A stretch of DNA of 64,000 nucleotides from Strigamia acuminata (taxonomy: Eukaryota > Arthropoda > Chilopoda > Geophilomorpha > Linotaeniidae): contig OX442316.1 in the NCBI GenBank assembly GCA_949358305.1, forward strand, positions 12,524,001 to 12,588,000, in the 5' to 3' direction. Within the stretch, counting starts at the first letter, position 1. Every line of letters begins with the position of its first letter. Both the position numbers and the translations under genes were made by a program. The notes under the pieces were generated by a model. That model searched no databases, had not been told where the DNA came from, and was given only the letters and a program-made list of their open reading frames with translations. Positions 13,801-23,900 of the stretch are shown in pieces.

Positions 13801-16131
13801 TTAAATTATTGCTCGCTAACTAAATCTTAAAAAAGTTTTGCCTCATTGCCCAAAATAATGAATGAATTTGGAAACAGAGATGATGAAAAGTAGAGGGAAG
13901 TTCTGCTCCTCCCCCACATGTTCTAATACCCGCCGTTCTCATCTTTGAGCCCACCGTGTTTCCTTTTGATTGCAAATGCAAGCCCCTAATGAGAATGAAA
14001 CCAAGTTTTTCAGTCGGAGGAACAACTTGGCAAGTCAGCTGTCTTACTGGCTTCGTTACCACCAATGCCACATTGATTACAATGCCACTCAACCGAATGA
14101 TTCTGCGACTTAAACTCGAATTTGTCGACGTCCAAAAATTCCTCAACATACTGTAATGAACACCGAAAACGAAGACAGTCACTTGCAATCCCTTGCTCAG
14201 AATATGCATAAGCTTTCCTCCACTCGGGATGATTTTTTCCTCTCCCCCCGCCCTTTCCTATTCTCCTCTCCACAAAACTCCATCAATAGTAGTTCCATAA
14301 TGACAAAATAAATCCTGACTCTATGAAACTTCTGATTGCAATCACACGTACCCATTACACTTCTTTTTTTTCAAATAATTATTCCTCTGATGAATTACTT
14401 CAACCTTAGCTCTGGATGGAATATGCTTACTTCTAAGCCTGCGGGGTCTTAGATGAAAATTGCATGCGAATAAATTATACCAGACATTGTTATTCGTCTT
14501 AAAGAGAGGAAAAAAAAGCTTCAACTTTTTAAGTGGGCAAATTTATAAGTTGAGTAACAATTGTTCTGCAGAAAACTAATTAAATTGAACATCCTTTTCA
14601 CTAAATCATACCGGGGCTAGGAAAATCAGTGCCTTGAGTTGAGATTTGTGGTACAAGCAAGACCAACACTACAAATTACCAGGCCCAACGATGTTGAATA
14701 ATCTACGTATACCCCCTTCCAAATTTCGGGTTGAAAAAACCAAACGGCCTGGAGTTTGCCGGACGAGTGCTCTACCAATTAAGTTATCCGAGACTCCAAC
14801 AGAATCACGAACCAAAACGTTCTTGTTCAACCAAACCGACATGTCCGAAGAACAAAGCCACTTTCTTTTCTATTCCAAGTATTTCTTCGATTCTAAGACA
14901 CTTTTTTCCCCAGATAAACGTCTCTAAAAACAGGGTGCATCTTACAATCAATGGCGTCTTAGAATCGAAGAAATACTGTTAAACATATAAGCCGTACCGT
15001 AAACCGGCCAGCTTCTGCGCTCTGTTTTGTTCGATATAGTTTTAATTTTGCGAAGTTATGAAGCAAAATATTACTTGTATGAATAACAAATAAATGATGT
15101 TATTTATAGCTTGTCCTGCAATCTTCAGTACTTTAAAGAAAATTCCGCTAGGAGGAGCCCCTTAATATGGGCTTGATGTATACCCACACATATATTCTTC
15201 CTTCGCACATCAATACAAATCCTGTATAAACATTTTGAGTGTCCGTAAGTGTTCCAACGACTCTTTTTGTCGTTGTTTTGTTGGATCGTGCACTGCATCT
15301 CGCGTTGGTGTAATAATTTAGCACTTTGAAAAATATTTTTCGTATGAATTAAATTAATCCAGTTAACTAAAATCCTTTTTAATTATTTACAATGACGATC
15401 GAGTGCCAACTGCATATGCTTAACGCACAGACAGCGGGGAGAACGGTGTATGAAAATTTAATTGCGAATGAGCGCAAGCAGAAAAAAGATGACTTTTTTT
15501 CACTCTATGATTCCCATTCCTAATTACCAATAAAACGACTGTCAAGGCATTTGCAGTCCCCGCTCATGACTCAGCAATCTGGCCGTGGAGAACGGACTAA
15601 TGTCATGCCTGACTTACCTCCGTCCCAAGATTTTAACAAAACGGGGCTGCTATCACCTGCACACAAAAAGATTTAAAATAAAATTTAAAAGAAAAAAAAA
15701 AAATTTAAATGGTCCCACCAACCCAAGAAAACCCCTCTCTAAAAAAAAAAAGTCCAAAGTATTACAAGTCGACAAAAGTTTCCAGTGATAATTACGAGGA
15801 CAAGTGGAGTTTTTTGACAAATTACACTCCTTTGCTTGAGTTCATTTCCCATTTGCGACGTTCACAAATTTGAGAGCGCGGAATTGCTATAACTTCTCAT
15901 TTCTCTGTGCATGCATCATGGGCTATTTTAATGCACTGTGTCGCCCTCAGCGAGCCCGAAGCTACTTACTGCCGAATCTATATGAGAAACGTCAAGAGGG
16001 AGAAAATGAGGGGATTAGAGAAATACAGCCGTAATTACGGTGCATTCCAGGCGCTCCATCACCGGGCTTAGACGGGCACGGCGCCGAAAAAATAATTGAA
16101 AATCAAGTTGTGCAGAGACGAAGCACACACT

Positions 16132-16169
<38 letters not shown>

Positions 16170-17515
16170 TGGAAAGGGGCGAGTCTTCCACCAAGATTAT
16201 TGGATATTAATAACGCGTAATCCTGATTTACGGAAGCCTGTGAGGGCCACTGATAAGGGTAAAGAATCGGATCAGGACTATAAATAATTAGGTTAATACG
16301 CTACCTACTCTGCCATACATCACGCATTTCACCACGCCCACACGGCCAAAACTTCTTGAATAAAACCTCGTATCGTCACGACAATCCCCCACGTCTTTGC
16401 CCAACCGGGTGCCAACAATTCTCACCAATGAAACTTTCTTTAAAAATCCATTAGCCACCCACGGCTCACTGCACGGCTAGCCTATCTATGCTAATATTTC
16501 AAATGACCTTAGAGCTCGGTGCATGACGTCTGATAAAAGTGCGTTTGAAATGTGGCAGGATGAAAGCTTTATTTGATTTTTATGCGTCGCGTGTACAACG
16601 ACTTAGTTGCTGCCGGCATCCACGGTTGTCGCTTCAATGTTTGGACACTTTTGCAAGCGAGTCACAAATCTACTCGTCATTTAAACACGTGGATTTTTAG
16701 ATAAAACATCCATCTCAATGCACACTTTCTATTTGACACTTGACCACTCAAGATGATCATTAGATCAATTAGATCAATTGTCATTAAAATCACTTTATTA
16801 TATTGGTGAATTTGTAGGATTTATAATAAACAAACCAACTTGAATGACAAATTTAATGCGGGAAACGCACAAACCAATTGGAATTTATCAAAATTGGTTA
16901 GTTTGCTTTCCAACCTGACACACACCCATCGTTAGCGACCGGGAAATTAATTCCTCCACCCGTCCGACAAACGGGGGATCTGGGTTAGATTTCAACCAGA
17001 AATTTGGAGGCGGGAATAAAGAGCTTGAATTTTTTTTTACATGTGATTCCTCCACTTACTTTTTCGGGTCTGCACACGGGTAACTGGTAATAGTGGTATG
17101 TTTCATGCGGATTGAAATATGGGCCAACTTTGTTTACATACACGTTTACCTGGAAAATCAAGAAAACGAAAGTAATTGTAGGAAAAAAAATAAAAATATT
17201 TATAAAAAATTTAAAAAGCGATCATCATTTCGCCCTCGTATTAAGTCAATGCTTGTATGCAATAAATCTTTTTAATGCATTTCAACATTCACGCCAGTAA
17301 TGCAAACAGACTGGAATGAATGACTCACGGTTCTACACCGCTGTTATAAACGATCATCGTGGAGCGATCGTACACATTTTTCGACATTCAAAGATGTCCT
17401 CGTGTCTTAAACGTGATTAAAATCATTTTACCTTATCGCCTTTCTTGTAGATCGTCGCGAAAGCGATAGTTTGAACAACGGCTAGGAGGGTTAATATCCT
17501 ACACAAGGTCGCCAT
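4836..17515 (-). CDS. TM9SF1: TM9SF1-type transmembrane 9 superfamily protein (nonaspanin), complete, 15 exons
   Basis: All 15 coding exons were placed by homology and phase: 17432-17515, 17060-17149, 13647-13728, 11774-11878, 11153-11271, 10983-11092, 10850-10913, 10721-10792, 10513-10660, 10319-10444, 10168-10260, 9997-10107, 9772-9934, 9496-9687 and 4836-5037. They sum to 1761 bases, 586 aa plus stop, close to the roughly 600 aa of human TM9SF1. The start gives a signal peptide ([20 protein letters not shown]). The lumenal domain follows, with [10 protein letters not shown] in exon 3 and YYFEFVI in exon 4. Nine membrane segments begin in exon 8. Family landmarks include [42 protein letters not shown] and [18 protein letters not shown], ending in the ER/Golgi sorting tail [13 protein letters not shown]. 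Known relatives are endosomal/Golgi membrane proteins that help sort glycine-rich membrane segments and act in adhesion and autophagy. All junctions are GT-AG and keep frame. Gene symbol is by family resemblance. Confidence 0.95.
5038..9495 (-). other. TM9SF1 intron 14 (4.46 kb)
   Basis: The largest TM9SF1 intron, between exons 14 and 15. It contains A/T-rich sequence and a short (AAAT)n run near 5041-5064. Small open frames (for example 5618-5824 and 7961-8239) show no recognisable domain. Nothing else supportable is seen. Confidence 0.6.
11879..13431. other. TM9SF1 intron 3, no feature recognised
   Basis: A/T-rich intron sequence between TM9SF1 exons 3 and 4, up to the decayed integrase fragment. 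Short inverted words around 13290-13420 (GGGCAT/ATGCCC) may belong to that fragment's element, but this is not established. Confidence 0.5.
13432..13640 (+). pseudogene. Decayed Ty3/gypsy integrase fragment
   Basis: The plus-strand translation closely follows part of the integrase of the full-length element at 22222-34567: [20 protein letters not shown] here against NRDIKYLVSIYLDIHDQWDE there. After a break it continues with [20 protein letters not shown] and NPHIYV. About 45 bases that the intact copy has between the two blocks are missing, and the frame changes at that point. The fragment is therefore a dead relic of a related but not identical element. It lies antisense to TM9SF1 in intron 3, and its recognisable homology ends within a few bases of the splice donor of TM9SF1 exon 3 (donor at 13646-13641). 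Confidence 0.85.
13820..14524 (-). other. Coding-like fragments in TM9SF1 intron 2, family unknown
   Basis: Three short minus-strand open stretches in different frames (14342-14524, 14010-14273 and 13820-14209) read like eroded protein rather than random A/T-rich sequence. One has a Cys pair in [11 protein letters not shown] do not recognise the family. They do not match TM9SF1 and are not needed to complete that gene. Remnants of a mobile element are the likeliest explanation, but chance is possible. Confidence 0.25.
14722..14795 (-). repeat. tRNA-like sequence, probable tRNA pseudogene or SINE head
   Basis: The minus strand reads like a 74-base tRNA. The 5' end GTCTCGG is followed by an A-box-like stretch TAACTTAATTGGTAGAGCA, and further on by a T-arm/B-box-like GGTTTTTTCAACCC and CCGAAAT that can mostly pair with the 5' end. 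The anticodon stem no longer pairs, so it is not a working tRNA. The length and both Pol III box positions fit a tRNA-derived SINE head or a tRNA pseudogene. Confidence 0.45.
14878..14978. repeat. Fold-back element with perfect 22-bp inverted repeats
   Basis: The arm at 14878-14899 is the exact reverse complement of the arm at 14957-14978, separated by 57 bases. The arm begins AGTATTTCTTCGATTC. Perfect 22-bp arms in a 101-base unit suggest the ends of a small non-autonomous DNA transposon (MITE) or a stable hairpin in the TM9SF1 transcript. No clear target duplication was found. Confidence 0.7.
14979..17059. other. Rest of TM9SF1 intron 2
   Basis: Intron sequence between the fold-back element and TM9SF1 exon 2. 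Apart from the CA/GA microsatellite, nothing is recognisable. Short open frames (for example 15585-15788 and 16096-16287) have no domain or phase support. Confidence 0.5.
16124..16169. repeat. Compound (CA)n(GA)n microsatellite
   Basis: A CA tract with one T interruption passes directly into about eleven GA units. Confidence 0.95.
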
Positions 17516-17913
17516 ATTGGCTGCTTAAATCCTCGAAACCCAGGCCACGGCGACATCTATCGGACATTTTAAAAAACGAGTGGGTTCGAGAGTAAGAACT
17601 ACTTGTGCGGAAGATTACCCAAGTTTTAAACTATTTTACAATTAAATTTAAATAGTTGGCAGCTTTGATAAATAGATCTATAAACTAAAACTGGTTAATA
17701 CAAATTGGCTTTAACTTTTTCAATTGACAAATCGCGAGATGCACGGTTCGCTAAAATAATGGACGGGCTTATTTTCTTCCTCGGAACTAGATTCAACATG
17801 GAGGGCAGTTGGAAGTCGTAATCCGCACTACAATCATGGATTGATTAAGGAGTGGGAATTTATTGTGGTTTTAGATGCGAAATTAGCCAGTTAGATATTG
17901 AATCGGAGCCAAA
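17516..17913. promoter_or_regulatory. Shared divergent promoter region, TM9SF1 / dve
   Basis: 398 bases separate the TM9SF1 start codon (minus strand, 17515) from the dve start codon (plus strand, 17914). Both 5' UTRs and both core promoters must be in here unless upstream noncoding exons exist. No TATA box is obvious. The arrangement suggests a bidirectional promoter; this is inferred from spacing only. Confidence 0.45.
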
Positions 17914-20900
17914 ATGGACTTCCAGTCGGCAATGGAAACATTCGCCGAGGCTTGGGTTGCGGCGAACACGCAGACGCCCTTGACAGAAGCGGCCGCCGCC
18001 GAGGCTCAGGTTGGTAACTTTTCGTGGGCAGCCACGCTGCCTACCGCTTGCTTTTCTTTTACTCGTTTCTTTGTAATATTTACGCTCGCATCGCCGATCG
18101 TGGGCCTGCTGTTGACAATTGGTCCGCTGCCTGTGTAAACAATACCTTTTGCTAGCTTTTCCCGCATTCTGTTTGATTTGTTACGCTTTTCTTACACTTG
18201 TTTTCGTTGCTTAATAGCGCAAATGCGAGTTTCATACACTGGCGTGTTTGCTGAACACGAAGCAACAGCTGATTTGCTTGCGTTTTATGCTCGAGTTTGT
18301 ACGTTTTTCGACTGCTTTTGAACTGTAAATTTGTTCGTTTTGTGAGATTTAAACGTTGCACCTTAGCCGATGTTAAGTGCTAACAAACGTTGGAAGTTTT
18401 TCGAATGGAATGAGGTCAAGAGTTGGCTACTTGATGTTCTCTCGTTTCCCTCGGATGTGTGTTTGGGAGAAAAAAATTAATTTCTAAACACTTTTTACAT
18501 CTTTTTTTAAGTATAAAATTGGACAAAAATCATGTTTGAGTGATTGTAATTCAAAAATAAAATTTTTCGTGCCAAAATTTAATGTGTAAATGTGAAAAAA
18601 GGATGAAATTAAATCCTTTTTAAATCTTTCACCTGTATCCAATCACACGATGTTAAGCGAGTGGTCCTGGCGATAGTTTTAAAAAGTTGAGCTGGTTGTT
18701 ATGGTAAATGCAGGCGGGCGGAGTTGGCTGCAATTGTCGTGTGGATTGGACTTTTTATTATTTCCAAATAAGCTATTTTCAAATGAAAAGTAAAAGGAGA
18801 AGAGAAGAAGGGAAAAAAAAAGCTGATCAGCTTAATATTAATAGAATGGGAATGGAATTTCATTGTCATCTCGAAGCCCAAGTTTTTAATCCATGGAATT
18901 AATATTTGCCAATGATGGCTTGCTGTGCAGATTAAGCTCTGGCAATTTCTTCTTTTGCAATGCAATCTATCATTTTAATTTTTTTTAATCACTATACTCT
19001 GCCCCTTTTTTTCTTTAATTACTGTTTTGCTCGCTGTTTCCGGAAGGGAGGAATTTTTGACTTAGCAACGAGCCGGCCACCATTTTTAAGCATTAATAAA
19101 CAAAAAGATAATCTCTATATACAGATTTTTCTTTTTTTTTTTAATGTACTAAAAATAACAATTTTCTTATTTTTTTTTTTGTTGTTAATTTTTAATTCGT
19201 TTAATTCATTTAATGTAAACATCAGTAGCGAATTGATATTTAAAAAAAAAAAAGAAATTAAAAATGGAAAGTTGGCAACTTTTCATGTTTAAAAAAAGAA
19301 GAAGAAAAAAAATGGCGGAAAAAAAAGTAAAAAATTAAAAATTAAAAAAAAAAAAAAAACTTGTTTCAACCGAAAAGATTTCAAGTCAAATTTATTGCCA
19401 TTTTTATCAGATACATTTCAAAAGAAATCGTTTGCACACACACTTTTGGATGAGTTGTGATTAATGTTTTTAATTTGAATTTTTTCTTTTTAATTCTTTG
19501 TATATTTTTCACTTTTTTTCCTTCTTTTTTTTTCTTTGTTTCTTCTCTTCTCTCGTCCCATTCCTCCGTCCATGTCACTCCAACCCTTTTCTCATTGGCT
19601 GATCGGACGATGCGATACAAAACACATCAGTCTACGCAATCGCTGTTGGTAAACATTGAATGTGAAGCGATAAGAAACACTTTAATTTAGTTCTCTGATA
19701 AGTCATTTCCCATTTTGTTTATCGTATAGAACATACGGGGGTAATTACAATGAGGAATAGGTTTTGCGACTCCTCCGAGTCCGCCATAAAACTTTTTTTC
19801 GAAACTCAAAACATTTTGAGGCAAAGATGCGAGCCAACTCTCGCGGGACCTTTTGCAACTGCGAGTACTTTTATCTGATGCCGAGCTGACAGAGCATTTA
19901 TGATAACTAAGTTAGGATGAAGTTGTAAAGGTTCTATTATCACTTTATTTCGAGGGTCAGGTGGAATTTCTTGCTGTGAAAATCAAGGTGTCGCGAGATT
20001 AGGTTCAGTTTTTCGCACATTTCGCTCGGTGGGATCACACTCGACTGATTAATGAGTGATTGATTCATCTTTAAAGCAAATATAGATAGTAAATAGTGAA
20101 TAAAACATTTTTTGTGCTAATCTTTTTTCTTCTTTATTTGAAATGTATCGGATTCGGTGCATTCATAGAATCGTATTCAAACATGTTTTGTTGTTTAAAT
20201 GTTGTGCGCACTGAAAACAGATTAAATCGGCTGCCATTTTTGAAGTTAGATCGAGAAAAAGCAGTTTAAAAAGCAATTTAAATGCGTGAAGAAGTCATGA
20301 AATGATTGGTTGCGCGTATATTTGCTTGTTGTATGCGTTTTATTGAATTAAAATGACAAGACGAAGGTATAAATGGTTGTTTTAGTAATTATGGAACAGC
20401 GATCTGTTCCTCCTCACTTGTCGCTCTTTGGCGCGGTAAATTTACGCCATCTGGTGGCACGCCGTAAAAGTGGCGAGTTTACAGTCGATAAAACGGTTTG
20501 ATCGTAATGGTTCATTTGTGGGTTGGAAGAGGATTCGTAGGAATGTTTTTTTCGGCAGAATTTGACGAGTTAAAATGAAGAAATAAATATAAATGGGAGT
20601 TTATTTTATTCTCTGCTCGTGGCAGTAGATTTGGGTTTTATAGCTGCGAAAAGTGTTTTATTGGGCAAGCGATGATGGAAAATATTTGTGGGTCGCAATT
20701 AGTCGAGTACGTGTGATATTTACCGAATGGAGGATTTTTGAGATGAAAATAATCTCTTCGTTATCTCGGTGTCAGTTCATTAGTCAGACTTCTCTCATCT
20801 TTGTAATTGTACGCTGCGAGTATAGTTAAGTTAGGTTTGCTGGCAGCGGTTGGAATTCTTTTCTTGCTGCAGCTCTTGCAACTTGGATTAACTGGGATTT

Positions 20901-23900
20901 GGAGTCAGAAATAGAAGTGGTCAGCGGCAGAGCAAATCTTCCCATTTATCACTGAGCGATGACTGGAGGGAGACTAAATCTTTCATCTTGAGCAACACTC
21001 CCGACTTAAATGAGGGAGGCATCAGTTTCTGTGTGGTTGCACAGAAGACGCGGGATTGCACATGGATTTCTCTTTTCATTACTATATCCATCATAACTTC
21101 TTTTTCCAATAGCTTTTGTTTTCTTCGATCCAATCGTGCGCTTTTTTTCTCCCCCAATCGCACCAAATTAATCAAACTTTTACGAAATATTATAGAAAGT
21201 ATTAAATTGCACGATGGGCAAAATGTAATACAACTATTGTTTAATTTTTTTATTAATTAAAATTTTAAAATTATTTTTTTTATTTTTTTTTAAGGCTCTT
21301 GCCTTTTCGCGGTCTGCGGTGGCGGCAGCAGCGGCTGAAGGGCTCTCTGCCCCACACGATATGATGGCAGACAAGGACAGCGATCACGAGTTCGAAACGG
21401 TCCCAAGAGGGTCCAGTCTCAGGAGTCCTCATCCTGATCCACACCACGCCAAAACACGCATTCCAACTAATACAGGTGAGAGGAATTTCTTTGATTTTGG
21501 GGATTTTCGTGAGCAAATAAACAAATAAATTTATTGAGAAATTAAAATTAAAAATATCTAGATGCTGTCGGTATTTTATACATTGTTTTAGCGTTAAAAT
21601 CGAGTTTTTTTTTAAAAAAAAAGTTTTTTTTTCTTGTTTTGGATAAACTTTTTTTTTTTTTTTGCTGTTTTCCGCCGCGAAAAAATAAAATTTTGAAAGT
21701 AAATTTTTTTTTAATGACACGCTATCGAGAGCTGATAACTTTTTATCTCCGCTGGTTGGGGTGGCGCGCTATCTCGAGATAATCAAGACCCAGAATTAAT
21801 TATCTCCATTAATGAAGGCGTCCAAATGCAGTCGGGTCGAGATGAGTTTTCAAAAACAACTTTTTTCCTCACCACCGTCAAATTGCCTCGCAGTCAAATG
21901 ATCCTCAACAAACATCGAAGAGGCATTAAGCAGAGCTACTCTGATCGTTCAGTTTTATCAGGAATTTTTTTTTTCTCTTCTTCCCGCTTCATAATAATCT
22001 TGACGACGCTGCAGGCTTACAGATTTCACGGCACAGGAAACATTGGGATAATTTAATTTTTCACATTTCGACCAACTTAATGTGGGCTATTGACACACCT
22101 CGCTCCAGCATCCTCATATTCATCTTGTCGAAGCATCTGTAATCAGTTCAGAGATTAAATGTAATGTAGTTTGATGATTTCAATTTTTTTTTTTTAAATT
22201 TTTTTTTCTTTTTTTAAATTTTGTGGTGATCTCAAAATATTCACCAACTTAGAAGATTAAATTAATTATCTTCTAATTAATTTGACTGTGGCACACGCCA
22301 AGTCAGATCATGTGACCGAGGGGAGAAATCCTCTCTAGGCACATATCACCCCAGGTTGTCCGGGGTGAAAACGGTTATTAGCCGTTATGGTGCAATATGG
22401 TGTAATAACCACTAGTTGCACCCATTTGAGCTAAGTGCGCAGGTTTTCTGCGCAATATTGAAGCGTGCTGGGCTCGCGTCTTGGCTCAAATCGAGACTCT
22501 TGAAAAAATACACAAACCACAAACATCACTGCTTTTCTGCTCCTGACAAAAAGTATTGATAGTGGACCGTGTATCCCAAGTTTCACCAGCTTGCTTTGTA
22601 AAACGTACAAAGCCAGCTATCCTGCTTGAATTAGCCAAAGCTAATTCCAGCAATCGAATCGAGAAGTAGAAGTTTCCCGAAGTGACGTGAACCATCGCCG
22701 TCGCAGCAGCGCGAACTGTTGCCACCGCCATCGAACGCCAGTCGGACGCCCGTGACCGTGAACCACCGCCAGCGAGCCGTCGTACGAGTTACGGAAGAGA
22801 CCCACGAGAACCATCGTCTTCGACCATCGTTCGTGAGTTTGCAGAACGAAGACAATTTGCCTTCGCCTAACAACTGTGTGTTGTTTAAGCGCCATTTTAG
22901 CGCTTTGTAGCTTGCAACAGTCGTTGCAAGCCCTTCCATTGTTCCCGCTCATTTATTCTTGCGACTTGTCGCATTCTGTGATATTTCCATCGTTTTTAAT
23001 ATATATTGTAATTTAAAGAATAAATATTTGTGTGATTTTTATTACCATATTAAATTGTGCCTTTATTTCCCTAAACTTAACCCTAGACAAGTTTCGGCCG
23101 CGATATAAGTCTTGTAAAGCATTCACCTGCGGTTTCTGCTTAATTTATTAGAAATTAAGTGGATAAAAACCCGGATCGCAGCACGTGGGGGCCCGTCCGG
23201 GATAGTCATTGTATAAATTTTGATAGTTTAAAATTTACCCGCCATTTTTATCTTGCTTATCTTTCTTCTCTATCCTTTCTTTGTCTTCATTTGAAAAATG
23301 GCGACTCCAGGCGAAAAGAGACCGAGAGGCAGACCAGCGAAGAGACGAGTGGCGATCGATCTACCAGCCGTGGATCAAGAAGTGACTGAGTCACAAGAAC
23401 TGTTTGAAACTATGGATCAAACAGCTAACTGTAACTCGGCACAGTTAATCGTGAATGAATTCACGCAAGCGTTGGAGCGACAAAAGCCATCCCCGCCAAG
23501 CGGCCAGTTGGACTTAAACAATCCAACTGGAAGTGGCCGTTCCAAGTCGCAAAACGATGATTTGAATTTACGAATTCAATCATCAAGTGCAGAGCACTCG
23601 CTGAATTCATCACCGGTTCAAGGTGCAGCACAGCAAGATTCTGAGAACTCCAATATGGAAGTTTCTCATTCTCCCGTGCGTGTTACCATGATGGACGCAC
23701 TCCGTGAGCAAGCTAGGCTCGAGGGAGTAAAAGTCACTAGCGAAATGACTGTGGAACAAATCCACAAAGCTATGGTTCGCAAACAAAGCCAAAAGGACGT
23801 TGAAATCGTCAGAACAAGCTTGCAAGCAGAGTTCGAGCGAATGCATGCAGAAATGCATCAGCAAAATGCCGAACTAAAACAACAACGTGCGAATGACCAT

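Noticed and set aside
15938-15990. First candidate for TM9SF1 exon 3 (minus strand, near a GTAAGT)
   Set aside because: It has an in-frame stop and no GEVLDGDRM motif; the real exon was found at 13647-13728 with correct phase.
18010-18017. Alternative dve exon 1 donor GTAACT at 18014
   Set aside because: It is closer to the consensus donor but adds four bases and breaks the frame into exon 2; the CAG/GTTGGT donor keeps phase 0.
21280-21720. 146-codon minus-strand frame over dve exon 2
   Set aside because: Antisense to the dve exon and extended by Lys/Phe codons from poly-T runs; no domain.
22631-22952. Two 102-103 codon minus-strand frames in each LTR
   Set aside because: They overlap each other in different frames, occur in both LTRs only because the LTRs are copies, and have no domain.
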